Source: Paramecium sonneborni
Taxonomy: Eukaryota; Ciliophora; Oligohymenophorea; Peniculida; Parameciidae
Direction: 5' to 3'
DNA length: 58,043 nt
NCBI GenBank assembly: GCA_905182985.1
Contig: CAJJDN010000158.1
Coordinates: 2,340-60,382, forward strand
Position numbers and translations under genes: made by a program. Below the pieces are notes generated by a model, which saw only the letters and a list, made by a program, of their open reading frames with translations, did no database searches and had not been told where the DNA came from. Positions 57,001 through 58,043 of the stretch are shown in pieces. Each line of letters starts with the position of its first letter. The stretch's first letter is position 1.

Positions 57001-57917
57001 TCATTGAGTTTTTTTGAGGTTTTATGGAATTATTATTGAAGATTTTCTTTATATTTATTTCTTTTTTGATTCAATTTCATTTTCTTTCATCATAATCTAT
57101 TCTTCTGTTTCATGAAATCTTCTATTTAAGTCCTTAAATGATTATTGAATATTCTTTAACTGTTTTTCGTATTTAATAAATTATTTATCATTAACTTAAT
57201 CTAATATATTTTCATATTGAATATCTAATTCTTCACTTTAAATTTTTAAATCATTAAGGATGTAATTCTTATTTCTAACATTAATTAATACAAATACTTT
57301 AATTATATTTCTAATTATTATATTTAAACTTCTATCTATGATATTTGTTATAATGGTTCCACCTTTAAAATTATTGCCTTTTTATTTGATTATTATTCTT
57401 ATAACTTGATCTCAAATTCTAATTAATTTTTCTATCTTAATAACATAATTTCTTTTGCTTTCCAATATCTCTCTATCTCTTCTACTGTAGTAATATAAAA
57501 TGGTTTCTCTATCTTCACTACCTCATGTAATAATTCCTCTTTAAAATTCGGATATATCTTAATATCTCTTCTTGGTTAACTTTAGTATTTTTTATATGCT
57601 TCAAATCCTGAATGAACAAACATATCTACTGATGATCTTCTATCATGTTTAAATTATACTATCTCATTTGTTATATCCTTTTATATTATAATTATATATA
57701 CTTATTTTGCTGTTGATCCATTCATCTGTTTTATATCACTTCTATTAGATGTCAATATTGACATTGGCTAATGATTCTATTAATCCCATAAAGAACTATT
57801 CAAATTTAATGTAGAGTAACATGAAGATCTATTATTATAAAATGAATGCATCGAATTTGATCTTCCTTCATGTTTCAACAACTCTTATACTTTTTGAGAA
57901 GATGCAAAAATTGACAT
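57001..57917 (-). CDS. Coiled-coil protein (about 289 aa), unknown
   Basis: The gene starts MSIFASSQKVQELLKHEGRS. A moderately basic N-terminal third (Ser/Asn-rich, then HDRRSSVDMFVHSGFEAYK) is followed by a long Glu/Gln/Lys coiled coil (DLKIQSEELDIQYENILDQV; HETEEQIMMKENEIESKKK) and a basic tail. Intron 57275-57297 is required; a second at 57678-57701 (24 nt, AAG acceptor) is optional for the frame but removes a low-complexity stretch. No domain beyond the coil is recognised; a cytoskeletal or basal-body role is possible but not shown. Confidence 0.65.
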
Positions 57918-58043
57918 TTATTATTTATTTATATTACTATATTTAATTATTCTCTTATTTTCATATACATTTTCTCTATTTCATTCCAATCAAACATATC
58001 ATCAGATATTTTTATACTTTTTTACTATTTTTTATATATATAT
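57918..58043. other. Right edge: intergenic or neighbouring gene's tail
   Basis: Minus strand is open here in a frame with protein-like residues (SDDMFDWNEIEKMYMKIREQ) that continues into the start of the neighbouring gene and stops at 57875. It may be the last exon of a gene beyond the window. Only 126 bp lie outside the gene at 57001-57917, so no firm call is made. Confidence 0.3.

Noticed and set aside
57875..58043. Minus-strand coding-like frame at the right edge
   Set aside because: Too short and it overlaps the start of the neighbouring gene; cannot be resolved without sequence beyond the window.

Overview
The window reads as a ciliate macronuclear sequence, most likely Paramecium or a close oligohymenophorean relative. 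Three things support this. Nearly every gene is open only if TAA and TAG are glutamine and TGA is the sole stop. About 63 introns can be placed and almost all are 20-31 nt, mostly GTA...TAG. The DNA is very AT-rich, with short intergenic gaps and genes packed on both strands. No rRNA, tRNA, CRISPR array or transposon was recognised.

Left part (1-10.2 kb): the 3' end of a gene, a long gene-poor stretch, a small unknown gene, a cytochrome-b5-fused front-end fatty acid desaturase, a VPS9-domain Rab GEF, a calcium-dependent protein kinase (CDPK), and the decayed remains of a Gly-rich repeat gene.

10.2-20 kb: a run of minus-strand genes (coiled-coil protein, CK1-like kinase, ArfGAP, SAYSvFN membrane protein, a 937-residue unknown repeat protein), then plus-strand FAM210-like and thioredoxin-reductase-like genes, then a secreted acidic protein. 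21-30 kb: mitochondrial carrier, Gln-rich pseudokinase, unknown protein, branched-chain aminotransferase, small basic protein and a two-pass membrane protein. 29.8-32.4 kb: a coiled-coil gene holding a perfect 1053-bp duplication split by one 'n', probably a scaffolding artefact.

32.5-42.4 kb is a signalling cluster: a degenerate membrane histidine kinase, a three-cNBD cGMP-dependent protein kinase, a divergently transcribed SNF1/AMPK-like kinase whose ATG lies only 19 bp from that of the PKG, and an EAG/CNG-type potassium channel. 42.6-58 kb: small genes, an ankyrin protein, a 2186-residue VPS13/chorein-type lipid-transfer protein, an importin-alpha-like ARM protein, an unknown gene, a gene remnant and a coiled-coil gene.

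The gene set points to cyclic-nucleotide and Ca2+ signalling, Rab/Arf membrane traffic and organelle metabolism. No operon-like logic is expected in this organism. Coordinates are from hand translation with code 6; gene models were checked by requiring exon lengths to sum to a multiple of three.
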